Source: Grifola frondosa (taxonomy: Eukaryota; Basidiomycota; Agaricomycetes; Polyporales; Grifolaceae). Taken from it: 64,000 nucleotides of DNA. Both the position numbers and the translations under genes were made by a program. Below the pieces are notes generated by a model. The model was not told the DNA's origin. It saw nothing but the letters and a program-made list of their open reading frames with translations, and did not search any database. Of this stretch, positions 15,757-27,036 are shown one piece after another. Where the stretch lies: positions 1,178,001 to 1,242,000 of the forward strand of contig LUGG01000011.1 of NCBI GenBank assembly GCA_001683735.1, in the 5' to 3' direction. Each line of letters begins with the position of its first letter. The stretch's first letter is position 1.

Positions 15757-16017
15757 GAGACCCTTTTGGTGCTCGCAGACTGAAAGACTGAAAGTGAACA
15801 AAGAGAAGCAGACAGAGACGTTCAATGCTGGGAAGACCGACTCGGACGTACGGTAGGCGGGCAACTTCAAGGCTTTTCCGGATTGGGAACCTAGCGGCTA
15901 TGATACGATCACGTGGCTATAACACGTCGCTTGAACTTGACGCGCAACGCGTCGAAGCTTCTTTCTCGTCTTGCAGGCTTGCAACTTTCGGTCTTTATCT
16001 CCTGAGCCTTATTAATC

Positions 16018-17463
16018 ATGCAGGCAACGCATTCCAAAGCAAAGTACACCCAAGAGGAGAAAGAACAGGCTCTGGCTAATCTGGACTTGGAAGGTCCGTT
16101 CGTCTTGCATTTGCCTTTGTCTTAAGCTGTATCATCATCGCCAACAATAGTTGCGCATCGCACCCGACAGTTCGAAGAATGGCTCGCAGATGCTTTGGAG
16201 AATTTTCGCAGGCATCAAGAGAGCTTGATTCTTCGTATGCCCCGGCTCGTACGCGACATCACTATGCGGGAGTTCGCCAAATATAACGGGAACGTGCAAG
16301 AGTGCATCAAGGGGCTGAAGAAGGAGGTTCTCGGTGGAGAGGATGGAATCATAGATCGCACCACACGAAAGCGCAAATGGGTAGAGTCACAGGAGGTCGA
16401 CGCAGGAGCAGGTGCGGTCGCAGGACCGAGCTCGCGTGAGGCTGAGTCGTCGAGAGGCGTGAAGAATGGTATGTCTATCCACCATGGTGTCTTCTCTCCT
16501 AACTCGCCTTCGCAGCCCGGTTGTTGGTAGCCACCCCTAAGAAAGCCGGCTCTTCAACTGGCCCGGGAAGTCTGCAAAAGACTCGGCTTCCCATTAGCCA
16601 GACCCCAGGACGGGTGAGTCGTTCGCCCGCTAGTGAACAGTCTATTCCCCTTTTTGAGATACGTCTATGTAGGCTCGTACCCTGCAACGAATCCCGTCTG
16701 GCGATGCCACTCCCAGTCGTCAGAAAGGCTCCAATAAACCGTTCCTCTTTCCCCGCACGCCTTCGCGTCTCGCATCTCCGTCCAAGATCGCGTCACCATC
16801 CAAGTTTCCACAAGCTAAGCCCCATCACAAACCGTCCGCGTCCCCTCGTCATCGACGTTCAATCCCGCCATTCCTTCCCACGCTGCAGTCCCGCGGTGGC
16901 CACGCAAGAACGAAAATATGCTCAGCGTAAACGGGTCGCCGCTTGCGAATCCCTATACACTGGACCTAAACGCTTGGTTCAAGGGCGTTGTAGGCGGCGA
17001 CACGGGCGATCCAGAGGAGAGCGATGATGGTGGCACTACCACAGAGCATGACCCAGGGGTCAAGGGAAAGCACGGCCATACAAAGAGTCGCAGTATCGTC
17101 GTGCGCTCGACTTCATTCACACAACCTCAAGGCCCACACTCGCGGGCGAACTCCCAAACGAGCATGCTCGGAGCGTCACGCGCCACACACTCGCGTAATA
17201 ACTCGCAAACCAACGTCAATAGCATAGGATGCGACACTGTCGCATCCCTCAATCCCCCTACTAAGTTGTCCTCTATGCCATCAGCGTCAGCCCTCATATC
17301 TGTGCATACTAAAGATGGGCATGTACTCGAGTTCAACCCGCTACAAACCTCCCCGGAGGAGCTGGATGCTCTAGAGGGCATATCGGAGAGCGCGAAGAGG
17401 CAGGCTAAAGAGGATATGTTGAAATTGATCCAGGCGGCGACAGAACGGTGGAAAATCAGTTGA
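16018..17463 (+). CDS. Borealin N-terminal (Nbl1) domain protein
   Basis: Candidate chromosomal passenger complex subunit that would bundle with survivin/Bir1 and INCENP/Sli15 to target Aurora B. Residues from YTQEEKEQALANLDLEV through RTRQFEEWLADALENFRRHQ and VRDITMREFAKYNG match the Nbl1/borealin N-terminal helix. The rest is basic, serine/proline-rich and low in complexity, with TPSRLASPSKIASPSKF-like repeats (possible CDK sites), and ends in a conserved acidic helix (ELDALEGISESAKRQAKEDM). Exons: 16018-16093, 16151-16468, 16516-16613, 16673-17463. A frame jump near 16842, in a CCCC run, moves from KPSASP to SSSTFNPAIPSH; one missing C repairs it. Domain sure, passenger-complex role inferred. 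Confidence 0.82.
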
Positions 17464-17698
17464 TGGTTTCGACTTCTGACATTTGTTGTTCTTATTAGCT
17501 GTTACTCGTATCATAATACTGCCGCCACATGTCTTCGTTATTTCATAGGCACACCTGTGGGGGCTCTCTCAACATGCACCTCCACATGTGTATGATACGA
17601 AAATGTTCTGCTTCAACGTACTGCGAAGTTTTGGCTGGTTCAACCCACTGAAAGCAAAATATAATACATGATAGCAAGTGTCCGCGATCAAACCAAAA

Positions 17699-19203
17699 TC
17701 ATACAGTTTCGTCGGCAAATCCAGGCGGCCCAAACATAAATCTTACTGTCCCCTCATTACGCCCAAGTAAGGATCCCTCAGCCTCTGCCATCACCTGTCC
17801 TGGCGCTGCGCTCTCCCGCCGTCTTGGAGGATGTTCAGTCTCACGCATAACGATCTTCAAGCGGATCAATTGGTCTGCTTTGTATGGCATAGGTAGCGGT
17901 TGTGATTGGACCGCAGGTACCTGGTTCCGGGACAAATGCGGAGATGGAGACGAAGGTGTAGTGGGGGAGGTGGTTGCTTGCGGATTCTGCGCTACTACTA
18001 TGAGCAGGTCAATAATGGCGTGAGTGATCTCTGCAGAGATATATGAGTACAACTTGGAGCGAGACTGTCGGAGATGGGTATTACCTTCTAGGTCTTGAAT
18101 CTGAGCTTGGAACTGCCGTTCCCAAGGCCCAGGTTTGCCGAGCGTAGCGGCAATCTGGTGGCTGCTATGATAGCCTGGACGTTCAGGAGAGGTACCTTGT
18201 TCAAAGGATGATAGAAGTGCCGCTAGGTACAGGCAGCTGAGTGCGACAACGTGTGGAGGATATTGGAGGTTCACGAGCGTTCTATGACTAACATCCAGGT
18301 TTGAGCCAGAAAAGTCAATCATCAAATTGAAGGGACATCCTCACCTATCGATTGCTAGACGCCAGGCTAATTTTGACAACTTTTTGGTCGCTTAAGTTAA
18401 TGTCAGTGTTTGCCTCCAAATAATAAGATTAAAAAATTACTACCTCCGAAGGCTCTGCTGATTTTTATGACGTATGGAAATGCCATTCTGGAGGTAAAAT
18501 TGAAGCATATAGTCTCCAATAATAACCGCTCAACTGCCAGGAGCCGTTGTCGATCATGCTCAACAGTCTGGTGGTAGATATGTTAAATAAGATTGCGTTT
18601 CAAAAGGAGTCGCGAGAACCAACGTACTGCGGGATCCATATCTACCTCTCCCGCTACTGACTTGGATTTGGCTGCAAGTTCAGGAAACCGTACACCATAC
18701 GCCACCATGAGAATCTCTCTGGGTTTCTTCAGAGTATCGTGCATCTTCGAAGACACATACAAAGCAGCCAAGGCCACATCCTACAGATTTCAAGGAAGCA
18801 CCGAGAGGGTCAGAACTCCTATGAACAATACAGAGCCACTAGAACTTACATGATATCCAAAATCTTTCCGAGGAAAGAATAAGTGGAACCTGTGGTACAA
18901 ATTCTGAGCAGTCGCAATGGTCTTCCGCGGGCTGGACGGTCCCTCTACTCAGCTATGCAATGTCACGCAGAATATCAGAGGACAACAAGCTCGAACGCAC
19001 AATCCAATCTTAGCTCCAACTGCTTCGATGAAGCCACACGCTTGCTGCCGGGCTTTTTCCTCCTGTGTGACGGATAGCTTTCCTCGTTGTTTGTCAGATA
19101 GTTGTTCGACCTCTGCTGGGGTGAAGTAGGGGAGGTGATATTTGAGGTGCGAAGCTGGGATTTGAGAGGGAGAGTCTCTGAGATTGAGGTGGTTCACGTC
19201 CAT
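17699..19203 (-). CDS. CTK2: Cy­cl­in, Ctk2/cyclin K-type (CTD kinase regulatory subunit)
   Basis: Regulatory cyclin expected to partner a CDK that phosphorylates the RNA polymerase II C-terminal domain. Two cyclin-box regions are visible: PRKTIATAQNLYHRFHLFFP with DVALAALYVSSKMHDTLKKP and REILMVAYG, then VERLLLETICFNFTSRMAFP, ATKKLSKLAWRLAIDSHRTL and YPPHVVALSCLYLAALL. The C-terminal part is proline/serine-rich and disordered. Exons, descending: 19203-19001, 18931-18850, 18780-18628, 18567-18444, 18390-18345, 18287-18085, 18030-17699; all phases agree without repair. Transcription-type cyclin (C/K/L/T group) is certain; the Ctk2 label rests on overall pattern and could be another member of that group. 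Confidence 0.85.
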
Positions 19204-19364
19204 GTCGCGGCGTCTGTAGTGCGGCGTCTTGCTTTTCTTAGTACTTACTCTTCACTACAGCGCTCGGAGCTGGCTGGCAAGCACTACGAAACTTTTGAAA
19301 ATATCACGCCAGAACAGTCTCACGGGTACCTCGCGCTAAACCTTGGCAAGCTTAGGACCCTCGC

Positions 19365-21007
19365 ATGGACGGTGGTCTCGCATTTCCTGCTCTAGTCGCT
19401 GCTCGATTCCTCCTCGCGCTCGCTCCGTCACCTGCTGTACTGAAACATGACCAACTGCTATCATCACCACTGACATCGTTCTCCCGGTGTGCGAGTCTTG
19501 GCATATTTATGGAAGGACGAATACTCATAACTTTGTTCAGTGCAAGAGGGCATCTTTCTGTTTGAGAACGGGATCGACCCCTACTCTGGAGGTTCCTTTC
19601 GCCACGTACATCTTAATTGCTACCTTGTTATCTTTCCGCATTAATGAAACCCCTAGTCTCCTCTCCTTCTGTCCTTGTTCTCGACAGTCCTGCCTCTGAC
19701 CAGACTGACAGCGTCATTACTGTGGACTGCAAGTGATGCTATCGGTGCGTGGGCCTTGATTCACATCTGGAGGTCGCGGCAGAATGTGAAGAGTAGCCCA
19801 AGGGATGGCTTACTGGCTGCTTTGTGCGTTCAGAACCACACTTGTCTTAGAAATTTTGTATACTGATTTTCTGTAGTTATCTATTCAACCCATACATCTT
19901 TCTCCCAACACTGGCGCTATCAACGTCAACGTTTGAAAACACACTGTATTTATTATCATTGCTGTTTGCTTGCCAAGGTGTGGATTGCGTGATGTTTCTA
20001 TTTGTTCTTTTACTAAATTACAATGTCAGGCCGAAGTTCCGCATCCCTTTTAACGCTAGCATTGCTCGTTCAGCTTTCCCTACCTTCTGTCCTTATCCTA
20101 TTCCCTGTAGTCCTTCTCTTAGTGTCGGACTGCGTTTCGCGACTGGCGTCACCACGGCCGTTCGCTGCGGACATCAGGAAGACGTTACCTCTGCTAGCCG
20201 AGTTTGCGGCATATTCTCTTCTACTGACTATCGCGTCCACGCTTGCTTGCGGTAACTGGTCCTGGGTTGAAAAGACATGGGGAGCACCGTAGGTATTTTT
20301 TCCATTATGAGAGCATTAGCTTTCTGAAACCTCGAACTCCAGGCTCTTACTTCCCGACCTGACGCCCAATCCTGGACTGTGGTGGTATTTCTTCACTGAG
20401 ATGTTCGACCATTTCAGGCCCTTCTTTCTGATGGTGTTCTCTGTAAGTAATGAATCTATCCCACTTCCCATGGTGCTGACATCGTCTGCTTGGAGGTTCA
20501 TCTCCTCATCTACGTGCTTCCTATCTGCATCAAATTTCAGTAGGCTATTTCCTTCAATGCTTGTGGACAGCTAATAACAACACGTGCAGGCACGACATGT
20601 TGTATGCCTCATTCCTCCTCCTTGGAGTATTTGCCACATTCAAAGCATACCCCACGCTATCTGACCCTGGCCTTTTCCTGAGCATGACGTCCCTGTTCCC
20701 CGAGATATTTCCTTGTGAGCCCACTAATCTTCTCCAATGTTGTTCCTATCGAAACGCCCATGCGTCATTTTCACTAGATCTCCGTCATCCGATTGTAACA
20801 GCTCTGCTCCATCTCCACGCCTCATTGTTGCTTCCATTGTTTAACCACCTTTGGCTAACACAGGGCACCGGGAACGCCAATTTCTTCTATGCGTCTACCC
20901 TTGTATTCGGGATGGCAAATGGCGCTGCGCTGCTAGATGCTGTCTGGGCCGGGTTGAGGATTGCCGTTGGAGAGTTAAAAGATGGCTATGAAGTCGTGCA
21001 GGAATGA
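19365..21007 (+). CDS. GAB1: GPI transamidase subunit PIG-U (Gab1/Cdc91)
   Basis: Multi-spanning ER membrane subunit of the complex that attaches GPI anchors to proteins. Recognisable blocks: RFLLALAPSPAVL and QLLSSPLTSF in exon 1, EGIFLFENGIDPYSGGSFRH in exon 2, SPLLLSLFSTVLPL, YLFNPYIFLPTLALSTSTFE, WWYFFTEMFDHFRPFFLMVF, HDMLYASFLLLGVFATFKAY and SDPGLFLSMTSLFP, ending HPIVTALLHLHASLLLPLF and a C-terminal helix. Many hydrophobic helices agree with the family. Exons: 19365-19486, 19522-19606, 19657-19823, 19877-19977, 20030-20288, 20343-20442, 20496-20539, 20590-20714, 20778-21007. The phase at exon 1/2 does not match the frame of exon 2 near 19486, so one or two bases are probably missing. 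Confidence 0.88.
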
Positions 21008-21552
21008 CGGCGTGGACCTTATACGTTTACGGGAATAATACTCAATTCTTCAACTTTTTTCAAGCGTGTATTCAGATTATGGGCTGCCTGACGCAATCCC
21101 TCCTCAATTTTGTAAAGCCCACCGATGAGCTCACTTCCCGCCGCTGCTATTCGTCGATGACTCAGGGTTTCTTGGAAACGTTGGTACTTGGGTGGTCGGA
21201 TATGGACTCATTGACAGGCCGGTCCAGGAGATGCGGATATTCTTGTGTTTTAGTTCTGTACTCATTGACAGGCCGGTCCACTACCAGATCTTGGAGTACT
21301 TGGGAAGAGGTGCGTCTCATTTGTCCTGTTGACTGATTGTACCGGAAGTCCTCACCAGCGTTTAGCTCATAAAGCCGACTGGATTTCCTTCAAATTCAGT
21401 GCCTTAACAAATGGTTGCTTTGATTTCGGAGAAGATGTATGATTGTGCCTGTTTGGGATGTCATACTTCGCAACCTTCGGGAGCGAATTTACGAGGCCTC
21501 AACCGTTATAGTCAGAGTCATTTAGAGGTATTGCGACCGGCGATACCCCAAC
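21008..21552. other. Spacer with degenerate sequence and a direct repeat
   Basis: No conserved protein seen. Two identical 21-base segments (beginning ACTCATTGACAGGCCGG) lie at 21206-21226 and 21260-21280, 54 bases apart. The stretch looks like decayed coding sequence, for example a fragment readable as IDRPVHYQILEYLG after the second copy, but I cannot assign a family. Confidence 0.4.
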
Positions 21553-22772
21553 ATGACCGCTGGCTGCAAGTACTCGACACTGATCGTTGATGTGTCTGAT
21601 GTCCTCGTTACATGGCCCCCCAACCTGTCTCCTCCCATTCCTCTCCAGGTCCTTAAATCTTGCCTTGATAGCAAAACTTGGTACGACTACGAATGTGGGC
21701 TCATCAGCAAAGAAGATTGTCTGCAGCTCCTCGGAGAGCGGTTCTCACTCGACGTTACCTCCATCGATGATGTCTGGCACCAAGTCCGCGGCAGTCTGCG
21801 CCCCAATCGTGAGATGGTGTCTCTGGTCGCAGAGATAAGGGTCCAAAGCGGCAGCAATCTTCGCATTCTGGGCGCATTCAACGTCTCCCCCCTCGACTAC
21901 GACTTTTTTCGAAACAGGGCTAGCGCTGAACGGTCGATTTGCAATGCCATATATACATCTGCACAGCTCGGTACCCGCATGCCCAATCTTTCCTTCTTCC
22001 AGCGCGTCTTAGCGGACGAAAATATCGATCCTCACAGTACTATTTTTATGGGTCGCAATGTTGATGACGTGGTCACACCGCGATCGTTCGGGATTCATGG
22101 CGTATTGCTCAAGGATTTCGATAAAGTCCGCCGCGCCCTACGAAGCCTTACTGTGGATCCTGTCAAGAGAGGGCTGGATTACCTCCGAATTGCTGCAGGA
22201 AATTTGGTCACGGAAACGAATATGGGTATCACGATGATGGAGAACTTTGGTCAACTCCTGATATTCGAAGCACTTGGAGATAGGTGCATAGTGCATCCTA
22301 CTCATTTGCGCGTGTCCTACTTCTAATCATCTCATAGGAGTCTTGTCTCGTTGGATGAACCGCCCCGCCGTTGGAACTTTTTTCAAGGTCAGGCTCACCT
22401 ATTAGGCCCGTCAAAAACTGATCCTCGCATTCTCACCAGGCAAAGGAATTTTGACATATGATCATTATCCTGATGACCTTGACACCACATGTCTCGGTCT
22501 GATCGTTATGAAGCCGTCAGAGGAATTCGTCCATTCACTGATAGATGAGATGCTCGAGTATCTCAATGATGATGGTATACCACTCGTGAGTGCGGCTTAT
22601 CCCATATGCGTTCGACCGGCGCTTACTCCGCCGCCTCCCACAGACTTACTTCGACCACAATACTCATCGTATTGACCCAGTCGTCGCCGTGAACGTCCTA
22701 CATCTCTTCTATTCATACGGGCGCGGAAGTGAACTGAAAGGTGCACTAGAATGGGTGCATAGTGTTCTGGTC
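21553..22772 (+). pseudogene. HAD/class II terpene-cyclase-like gene (drimane-synthase type), 3' truncated
   Basis: The N-terminal half is a HAD-like domain (LIVDVSDVLVTWPP; NLSFFQRVLADENIDP; TIFMGRNVDDV), followed by an alpha-helical domain with YDHYPDDLDTTCLGL. DLDTT is the class II cyclisation motif (DxDTT) of the HAD-fused sesquiterpene synthases that make drimanyl or albicanyl products in fungi. Exons: 21553-22283, 22338-22387, 22440-22585, 22631-22772. After WVHSVLV the family's remaining C-terminal portion (very roughly 150 residues) is not found in any frame up to the next gene; the frame runs on into unrelated sequence and stops at 22910. The first half has no frame break. It is either a truncated relic or a short expressed variant. 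The HAD nucleophile Asp is present but position +2 is Ser, so phosphatase activity is doubtful. Confidence 0.65.
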
Positions 22773-23343
22773 GGAGACAAAATTGTCCGTTGTGAGATGC
22801 AAGCATCTATTCAAGTATACATCCTGAAACGTCTGATGAATAACATCACGTCGCAGGATGCACATAGATGGGCATCTACGAAATACGTTCGCCGGTTCCA
22901 GGCTTTATAGGCCTTCGTCAAAATCGCTGCCACCGCACACCAGTATGATCGGCGAGCGAGACGTCAAATTTCGCCTTCAGCGACTTCGCGCACACAAGCC
23001 ACGGACTCTTCTTCACTTCGGCCCTACAAGTACGAAGAAGTCAGCGGACGACAAGGACATGGAGGATGCATGCGGACTCAGTAGCGGGCCAGCGAAACCA
23101 CTCTGGGAGGCGGATCTCTTCGAGTGCCTCGAGGTTCGAAAAGTTGAGTGTGATTAACACGCCCTGCCAGAGCTTTGCGATCTTGTGTTCGCTGCAAACG
23201 CAGATTAGCATGGTTTGACGGGCATAGCGAGCGATCTAGATACGTACGGCAATGTCACTTGCTGGATTACGATGCGCTTCAAATTTGTGTTCCTCGTCGA
23301 CCGTGAAAGGTCTGCCAGAGCCCCGGGCTGTTCAAGACGAGCG

Positions 23344-25322
23344 TCAGAGAATGCAGAGGCACGACGACGAGGGTACGATACTGACCAACATCAAGTCGAT
23401 AATATACACAACTTGCAAATTCGGGCACAGTTCAAGGACGCTTGATTTCCACTTCCGTGTGTCGTCAAGACCATCGATCCACAGCGACGACAGTTGCGCT
23501 CCGTGCATTTCTAAAAAGTATTCACTGTACCGCCGGAACGCTTCAATGTGTACTTCTTGCAGACTTTCCAGTCTGAAACATTGATTACGTTCTTATCAGC
23601 GAAGAGCACAAGAGTGAATGAGGGGTTAACCAACTTCATGAAGGCGAAAAGCTGCCATGGATCGCCTCGGCACTCCTGGTCTATCAGTCTCAAGTATCGG
23701 AGATTCGGCAGGGCATGGGAGGGTACATCTTTGCGCTCAAATTTGGAGAAGGCGGCGTGTTTAAGCACGAGCCTCTCCACTTTGGGTAACTGCAGGAACA
23801 TGGCTGGAGAGATGGAGATGCTGTAGTCGTCAAAGTGATATCCCTGTGACAACTGGAGCAAATGCGGCGAAGATATCTGGTTTGGATTATCGCATTCGTT
23901 GGCGATGATTTGCACGACTGGACTGCAATATAGGAGGTTTGGCATAGGAACGAGCAGTGGATAATTTAGGCCACTTTGACGCCACTTCCACGACGGATAG
24001 TATAGCACATGAATCAACTTAGCAAGGTGCGGCATCGCTTCGATGTGATCGCCAAATGCCTCCACAGCCACATCGCTATATAGCAACGGGATCGAGTACA
24101 GATAAGGCAGGCCCAAGGTCTAACAATCTGGAGTTGAGCAAGGGACGTGGTTGAAATAGAAAAACGCACTCTCAACATTCGGCTAACCAGCATAATATTT
24201 CGGCGGGTGCTGTTCATGTGTTCGGACTCGTTCCATTGTTGCTCGTGGAACTCGTATTCATCCGGATGATGCACGTGCATGGCAAACGCGAGAATACGGC
24301 TCCATATTTTATCTGGAAGTCGATCAACTGTAATATTGGGCGATACAGACATGTTCTGGATGACTGGGGACTTGTGACATCGTTGTCGATGCTACAATAC
24401 ATATCCGTTATGGTGAGAGCGGTCAGAAGGTGGATGGGAAGTTAGCTTACTTCTCCGTGCATAGAAGCTCTAATACTTTCCCTTCCAAATACGGATATAC
24501 CGTCATCGGATATATCGTGTCATCACGAGGTACTAAGTATACGGCCTGCAGGCTTGGATTCGACGCAATGATATTGAGCTCCCGATGATGTGTCCAGGTA
24601 GCGGCCATACTGATAGAAATGCTGTGCAACCCTGTGTGTTTGCTCAGAGACAAGACTATCCCATGCGAAAGCACTGGAGAATCGTTGATGTCAACGCGAG
24701 TCTACAGTGATAAATGTGGTCATAAATCTGCTTTGAAGAAGATAGGTCAGTGAATACTTACAAGGGCAGACCATCGCGAAATACAAGTCGAAACTGCCTC
24801 TCTGAAATTTTTCGTATTGAAGTTACTCAATTTTTTGAAGGATTGCAACAAGAGATGGTGGAGCTTCAATTTCTCGAGACATGCAGACCACTCGTCAATC
24901 GGTATGCGCGTGCCAGCCGAAACCAAGTCAAGCGACAAGAATAGAGTATGAAGGTTGGGCGTGGAATTCAGGATAACCACAAGACTCTTTCCATGTCCAC
25001 CTTCAACTCGAAGTCTTCGAACGATTCGCCCAACTTCCCGACCAATCTCCAGGCTTCGAGCAGTTCGTCCACCCTCCGGTTTGCGAACGACGCTAGCAAG
25101 CTTACGGACCTGGCTGCTAGTGCGCAGTACAACGGCTTCGTATAAGAGAGGTGTGCCAACCCGGAGCCATTTCTTAGAAACTAGAAGAAGATCCGAAGTA
25201 GAAGACCGGGCACTGCTCGCGAATGTAGCATGAGTACTGAAAGAACAGAAGGACGTCGACGGCAAGATAAGCAAGTGACTCAAAATGTCACTAAGCAGCT
25301 CTTCGGGGAGGTTATCGGACAT
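23344..25322 (-). CDS. F-box-like protein with two F-box-type segments and LRR-like region
   Basis: Belongs to the large mushroom family of F-box-like proteins, presumed SCF adaptors. The start at 25322 gives MSDNLPEELLSDIL followed by LLLVSKKWLRVGTPLLYEAV, a standard F-box arrangement. A second F-box-like segment follows at about 24340 (RLPDKIWSRILAFAMHV; MLVSRMLR; LGLPYLYSIPLLY). The rest has leucine-rich repeats such as LPKVERLVLKHAAFSKF, ALPNLRYLRLID and LESLQEVHIEAFRRY. Exons run 25322-24772, about 24706-24451, 24405-24175, about 24120-23644, and 23573-23344. The frame jumps near 24366 in a CCCC run. The 3' end is uncertain: the stop at 23344 may itself follow a missed intron or base. 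Confidence 0.72.
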
Positions 25323-25649
25323 GATAGGCGTATATTGCGCGGTCGTAGAGCCAAAGAGATTGTTTATACGGAGGGAAATTCAAGGTGCAGCAAAACACTT
25401 TGTGTCTATGGCACAAGGTCACCACAGCAGGTCGTCAGGCGCAGGACGCGTCGGTCGCCAGCCACAGGCGCGTCCGGTGCGCCACGCAGATCTATTTGGT
25501 CAGATCCAGTACTAGTAAGTATGCGCAACATTAGCAACTAGTCCACAAGGCTGTAGATTGTCATTATTACAAGATACAATGCACGTATGGCGATGGCGAT
25601 ATACAAGGAGAACTGTATACAACAAGCACCGCTGCCTTTCATCGACAAC

Positions 25650-26632
25650 TCAGACGAACGCCAATGCCTCCGCCCATAGGTCGTCCGACTTCCACGCAGC
25701 TGCAAGGTGCCCACCTTCATACCGCTTGATGCAAGCCTTCGGATAGGTCTCTGCCAGATATTCCCCATCCCACTTCCAATCCTGTCGGCATCCGAGACCG
25801 CAATGAGGACAGGCTTCGCGTGTGCCTCATCCAATGTCGCAGGGGAGAAGCCCCAGTCCGAGTGTAAGACGTCGGCTATTGCGAAAGGACCCTCCCATGT
25901 TTTACTAACGCTGCGGACCATCCCTTCTGCCATCTCACGTTCGAATTGACCCTCAGCTATCCCCGACCTACTCCTCCATTCCGCGAAGGCCTCCCGCTCC
26001 TTTGTGTCCATCTTGTCAAACATAAGGCTACGGAGAAAGGCTTCCGCCCTGTCTACGGTGCGCAGCTTCCATTGCAAGATGAACTTGAGCAAACGCTGCA
26101 CGAGATGGAAAGGAATCCAACGCGCAGGAGGACCGACACTGATATAGTCGCCCCAAGTGAGATTCCGGGTGTTTATAAAGGGGAGAAGGGCGCTAGGAGT
26201 ACAAGCGCGATGATGTGACGGCCATAGGGGAAGATATCAAATGGTGCTCCGAAAATCATCTGCGCGGGAGCCGTGCCATACGAGCCACCAGAGACGATGA
26301 TCTTTAAATCAGTGGTATCGGGATGAAGGTGGCTGAGCAAAGCAGTTATGTCCTCGAGCAGGCATGCTGTGAACGGTTTGGCGGGGGCGACGAATTTCCC
26401 CAGCCGGGAGCGTCGGTGCGATGTAATGTACTCCCTTCTCCTGCAGCACACCTGAAATGCGCGGGGCAGTCCCGACACAGAATGCTCCGTGAAAGAAGAT
26501 GACGACGACAGAACTGTCGGACACTCCTGCGTCCTCGTACGCGAGAGTACGGCCATCTGGTAATGGAAGGAATTTTTCGCGAGAAGCTGTTTCCCTCGTG
26601 ATTTCAGCCTGAGGGTTCACAGGGGTCTCCAT
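25650..26632 (-). CDS. Alpha/beta-hydrolase fold protein
   Basis: Intronless hydrolase of about 325 residues. Visible features: LPLPDGRTLAYEDAG, the oxyanion-hole strand VVVIFFHGAF, LPGWGNSSP, the nucleophile elbow SGGSYGTAPAQ (GxSxG, catalytic Ser), LTWGDYISVGPP, PVLIAVSDADRIGSGMG (probable catalytic Asp) and YEGGHLAAAW (catalytic His). The full triad is therefore present. The reading frame jumps about four times, each time at a homopolymer: near 26406, 26383, 26180 and 25764. Every break is repaired by one extra G/C, which argues for under-called bases rather than decay. Substrate unknown; similar proteins are annotated as epoxide hydrolase- or esterase-like. Confidence 0.78.
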
Positions 26633-27036
26633 TGTAGCGCTGTTCGAAGAAATTCAACAGACGTACTTATACTAGTGCATTTTGGTTGTGCAGCGTACGT
26701 CGCAGTCTTGAGCTGCGCCTGCAATAACCAGGCACAGTGTCTGACACAACCTAGAATATACTGCGAACTCGAGTCACGATGACCAACGAGCAATATCTCC
26801 TTTTTCAGGATCCAACAATACTGAATTGCGCAAAGGGCTGCGGGACTTACAGGGTTACAGAAAGCCTTCGCCGCACCCCTTTTGTTCTGGCGAGACCATC
26901 TCGCTTTCAACTGCGCAAGAAATCTCCCTGCTGTAGCAAAAGAAGAATAACAGATGATCGATGATCAATTAGCATGACGGACTAATTAGTACTAATGATC
27001 GACACATCAATGTTAACAAGCTCTCAGTAGCCTGAT
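26633..27036. other. Intergenic region
   Basis: No conserved coding sequence seen. It holds the upstream region of the alpha/beta-hydrolase and the 3' region of the chromodomain gene. The stretch 26940-27010 is AT-rich. Confidence 0.4.

Noticed and set aside
25650..26632. Treating the alpha/beta-hydrolase as a pseudogene because of four frame breaks
   Set aside because: All breaks sit at homopolymers and are repaired by one base, with the whole catalytic triad retained; the same pattern occurs in essential genes nearby.
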